A DNA stretch of 51,587 bases, taken from Flavobacterium sp. (GTDB taxonomy: Bacteria > Bacteroidota > Bacteroidia > Flavobacteriales > Flavobacteriaceae). Where the stretch lies: the NCBI RefSeq assembly GCF_024710485.1, contig NZ_JANJUQ010000035.1, positions 1 through 51,587 of the forward strand. Direction: 5' to 3'. The notes beneath the pieces were generated by a model. The model was not told the DNA's origin. It worked only from the letters and a program-made list of their open reading frames with translations, and made no database searches. Of the stretch, positions 49,518-51,587 are shown one piece after another. Within the stretch, counting starts at the first letter, position 1, and every line of letters starts with the position of its first letter. The position numbers were made by a program, and so were the translations under genes.

Positions 49518-51587
49518 ATGTCTGACGGAGAAAAGTTAATTCCTATTAACATCGAAGATGAAATGAAATCAGCATACATCGATTATTCGATGTCTGTAAT
49601 TGTCTCAAGAGCGCTACCTGATGTGCGTGACGGTTTAAAACCCGTACACCGAAGAGTGTTATATGGAATGTATGATTTAGGCGTTTTTTCTAACAGAGCG
49701 CACAAAAAATCCGCAAGAATTGTTGGAGAAGTTTTGGGTAAATACCACCCGCACGGCGATACTTCAGTGTATGATGCCATGGTTCGTATGGCACAGGAGT
49801 GGAGTTTGCGTTATTTGTTAATTGACGGGCAAGGGAACTTCGGTTCGGTTGACGGCGACAGTCCGGCAGCGATGCGTTATACCGAGGCCAGAATGAAAAA
49901 AATGTCAGAAGACATAATGGCAGATATCGACAAAGAAACCGTGGATTTCCAATTGAACTTTGACGATACCTTATACGAACCGAAAGTAATGCCAACCCGA
50001 GTACCGAATCTTTTGATTAACGGTGCTTCCGGTATTGCTGTTGGTATGGCCACTAATATGCCACCACACAACTTGACCGAAGTGGTGGACGGAACCTTAG
50101 CCTACATTGACAACAATGATATTGAAGTTGACGAATTAATCAATTATATCAAAGCACCGGATTTCCCTACCGGTGGTGTAATTTACGGATACGAAGGTGT
50201 TCGTGAAGCTTTCAAAACGGGTAGAGGAAGAATTGTTATCCGTGCTAAAGTCAACTTTGAAGAAGTGAACGGTAGAGAAGCGATTATTGTTTCCGAGATT
50301 CCGTACCAAGTGAACAAAGCGGAAATGATTAAGAAAACCGCCGATTTGATCAACGAGAAAAAAATCGAAGGTATTTCCAATATTCGCGACGAATCGGATA
50401 GAAGCGGAATGCGTATCGTATACGAATTGAAACGCGATGCAGTGCCGAATGTAGTATTAAACACGCTTTACAAATACACCCAATTGCAGTCGTCTTTCAG
50501 TGTTAACAACATTGCCTTGGTAAACGGAAGACCACAAATGTTGAATCTGAAAGATTTGATTCATTATTTCGTAGAACACCGTCACGATGTAGTGGTCAGA
50601 AGAACCCAATTCGAATTGCGCAAAGCAGAAGAAAGAGCGCATATCTTAGAAGGTTTGATCATCGCCTCAGATAATATTGACGAAGTAATTGCCTTGATTC
50701 GTTCTTCCAAAGACGGAGACGAAGCGCGTGCCAAATTGATTGAGCGTTTCAGCTTAACCGATATTCAAGCTCGTGCTATTGTTGAAATGCGTTTGCGCCA
50801 GTTGACCGGTTTAGAGCAAGACAAGTTAAGAGCGGAATACGAAGAAATCATGAAGTTAATTCAACACTTGAAAGACTTATTGGCAAGTAAAGAATTAAGA
50901 ATGCAATTGATTAAAGACGAATTAATCGAAATCAAAGATAAATATGGTGATGCACGTCGTTCGGCTATTGAATACAGTGGTGGCGATGTAAGTATCGAAG
51001 ATTTGATTGCCGATGAGCAAGTGGTGATTACCATTTCGCATGCCGGTTACATCAAACGTACTAACTTATCGGAATACAAAACCCAAAACCGCGGTGGTGT
51101 CGGACAAAAAAGTGCCGGAACACGCGATCAGGATTTCTTAGAACATTTGTTTGTAGCGACCAACCACCAATATTTGTTGTTCTTTACTCAAAAAGGAAAA
51201 TGTTTCTGGATGCGCGTATACGAAATTCCGGAAGGCAGCAAAACCAGTAAAGGTCGCGCTATTCAAAACTTGATCAATATCGAACAAGACGATAAAGTAA
51301 AAGCGTTTATCTGTACTCAAGATTTAAAAGACGAAGAATACATCAACAGCCATTATGTAATTATGGCGACCAAACAAGGTCAGGTGAAAAAAACACCTTT
51401 GGAGCAATATTCTCGTCCGCGTCAAAACGGTATCAACGCCATTACCATCAGAGAAGACGACGAACTGTTAGAAGCCAAATTAACCAACGGAGACAGTCAG
51501 GTTTTAGTGGCTGTAAAATCCGGTAAGTTGGTTCGTTTCGAAGAAGAAAAAACGCGTCCTATGGGAAGAACAGCTTCCGGTGTACGC
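49518..51587 (+). CDS. gyrA: DNA gyrase subunit A (3' end outside the window)
   Basis: The first 690 codons are visible; the frame is open at the right edge, so the C-terminal wrapping domain is cut. It starts [46 protein letters not shown]. The catalytic tyrosine is Tyr121 ([10 protein letters not shown]), and the quinolone pocket reads [18 protein letters not shown] with Thr82 and Asp86. The tower and coiled-coil domain continue to about 500, and beta-pinwheel blades follow ([37 protein letters not shown]). GyrA with GyrB supercoils DNA. Gyrase is favoured over ParC by the close match at the N-terminus and the start of the pinwheel. Confidence 0.97.
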   Translation, partial: MSDGEKLIPINIEDEMKSAYIDYSMSVIVSRALPDVRDGLKPVHRRVLYGMYDLGVFSNRAHKKSARIVGEVLGKYHPHGDTSVYDAMVRMAQEWSLRYLLIDGQGNFGSVDGDSPAAMRYTEARMKKMSEDIMADIDKETVDFQLNFDDTLYEPKVMPTRVPNLLINGASGIAVGMATNMPPHNLTEVVDGTLAYIDNNDIEVDELINYIKAPDFPTGGVIYGYEGVREAFKTGRGRIVIRAKVNFEEVNGREAIIVSEIPYQVNKAEMIKKTADLINEKKIEGISNIRDESDRSGMRIVYELKRDAVPNVVLNTLYKYTQLQSSFSVNNIALVNGRPQMLNLKDLIHYFVEHRHDVVVRRTQFELRKAEERAHILEGLIIASDNIDEVIALIRSSKDGDEARAKLIERFSLTDIQARAIVEMRLRQLTGLEQDKLRAEYEEIMKLIQHLKDLLASKELRMQLIKDELIEIKDKYGDARRSAIEYSGGDVSIEDLIADEQVVITISHAGYIKRTNLSEYKTQNRGGVGQKSAGTRDQDFLEHLFVATNHQYLLFFTQKGKCFWMRVYEIPEGSKTSKGRAIQNLINIEQDDKVKAFICTQDLKDEEYINSHYVIMATKQGQVKKTPLEQYSRPRQNGINAITIREDDELLEAKLTNGDSQVLVAVKSGKLVRFEEEKTRPMGRTASGVR

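Noticed and set aside
49749..49790. Quinolone-resistance mutation in gyrA (Thr82)
   Set aside because: Thr at this position is, to my knowledge, the normal residue in flavobacteria, and Asp86 is intact, so it is not evidence of resistance.
1..51587. CRISPR arrays, rRNA, tRNA or prophage
   Set aside because: No regularly spaced repeats, no tRNA-like cloverleaf with a CCA-adjacent end, and no phage structural or integrase genes were found on reading through.

Overview
This 51.6-kb window looks like chromosome from a member of Flavobacteriaceae, most likely Flavobacterium or a close relative. The evidence is: C-terminal type IX secretion sorting domains (a gliding-motility/type B tail at the left edge and a type A tail in the next gene); promoter boxes of the Bacteroidota TAnnTTTG type; A-rich start regions with few Shine-Dalgarno sequences; many flavobacterial DUF families (DUF1573, DUF4199, DUF4919); a RimB-RimK fusion; a bacilliredoxin of the YtxJ type; and the intergenic repeat 'phrases' (TAGCCCCGAT..., ACTTCGTACTTC..., GCCACAAAT...) I associate with this group. 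No rRNA, tRNA, CRISPR array, prophage or intact insertion sequence was seen. Most of the window is ordinary core genome.

Layout. 1-6.2 kb: a partial secreted protein, a beta-propeller T9SS cargo protein, a class I/II aminotransferase, a secreted double-DTG aspartyl protease with a PDZ domain, and a DUF1573 protein. 6.3-9.5 kb: valS behind a long repeat-filled leader, then inverted repeats. 9.5-10.7 kb: a small secreted protein and a cold-shock protein bracketed by two direct copies of a 120-127 bp repeat. 10.8-25.5 kb: a carboxylate-utilisation island made of an InsA-like zinc-ribbon/HTH protein, a porin, an MHS-type MFS transporter, two small membrane proteins, a symporter-linked histidine kinase with a STAC domain (CbrA/CrbS type), a single-domain response regulator, a propionyl-CoA synthetase (prpE type) and an acetyl-CoA synthetase (acs). 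A TetR-controlled MacAB-like efflux cassette sits between the two synthetases. 25.5-33 kb: small secreted proteins, lipoproteins and membrane proteins, plus a fructan hydrolase (GH32), SGNH esterase and DUF1801 cluster. 33-38 kb: clpB, a ytxJ-like bacilliredoxin and a lipoprotein. 37.6-42.6 kb: thrA-thrB-thrC behind a threonine-rich leader peptide. 42.8-46.6 kb: hutH and a rimK-TMEM175-DUF1304 operon. 46.7-51.6 kb: clpC and the divergent, truncated gyrA.

The two strongest new signals are regulatory. First, a 16-17 bp site (ATATACTTATTTAGCAA) occurs exactly, but inverted, inside the core promoter of the InsA-like gene and just upstream of the acs promoter; a 14/16 version lies just upstream of the prpE promoter. 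This suggests a small regulon in which the domesticated InsA-like protein may repress itself and act at both acyl-CoA synthetase genes, alongside a CrbS-like kinase whose only adjacent partner lacks an output domain. Second, an unannotated 34-residue ORF with 13 threonines lies just after a TAATTTTG box and ends inside a hairpin ahead of thrA. It looks like a ribosome-dependent attenuator, perhaps on a nearly leaderless transcript.
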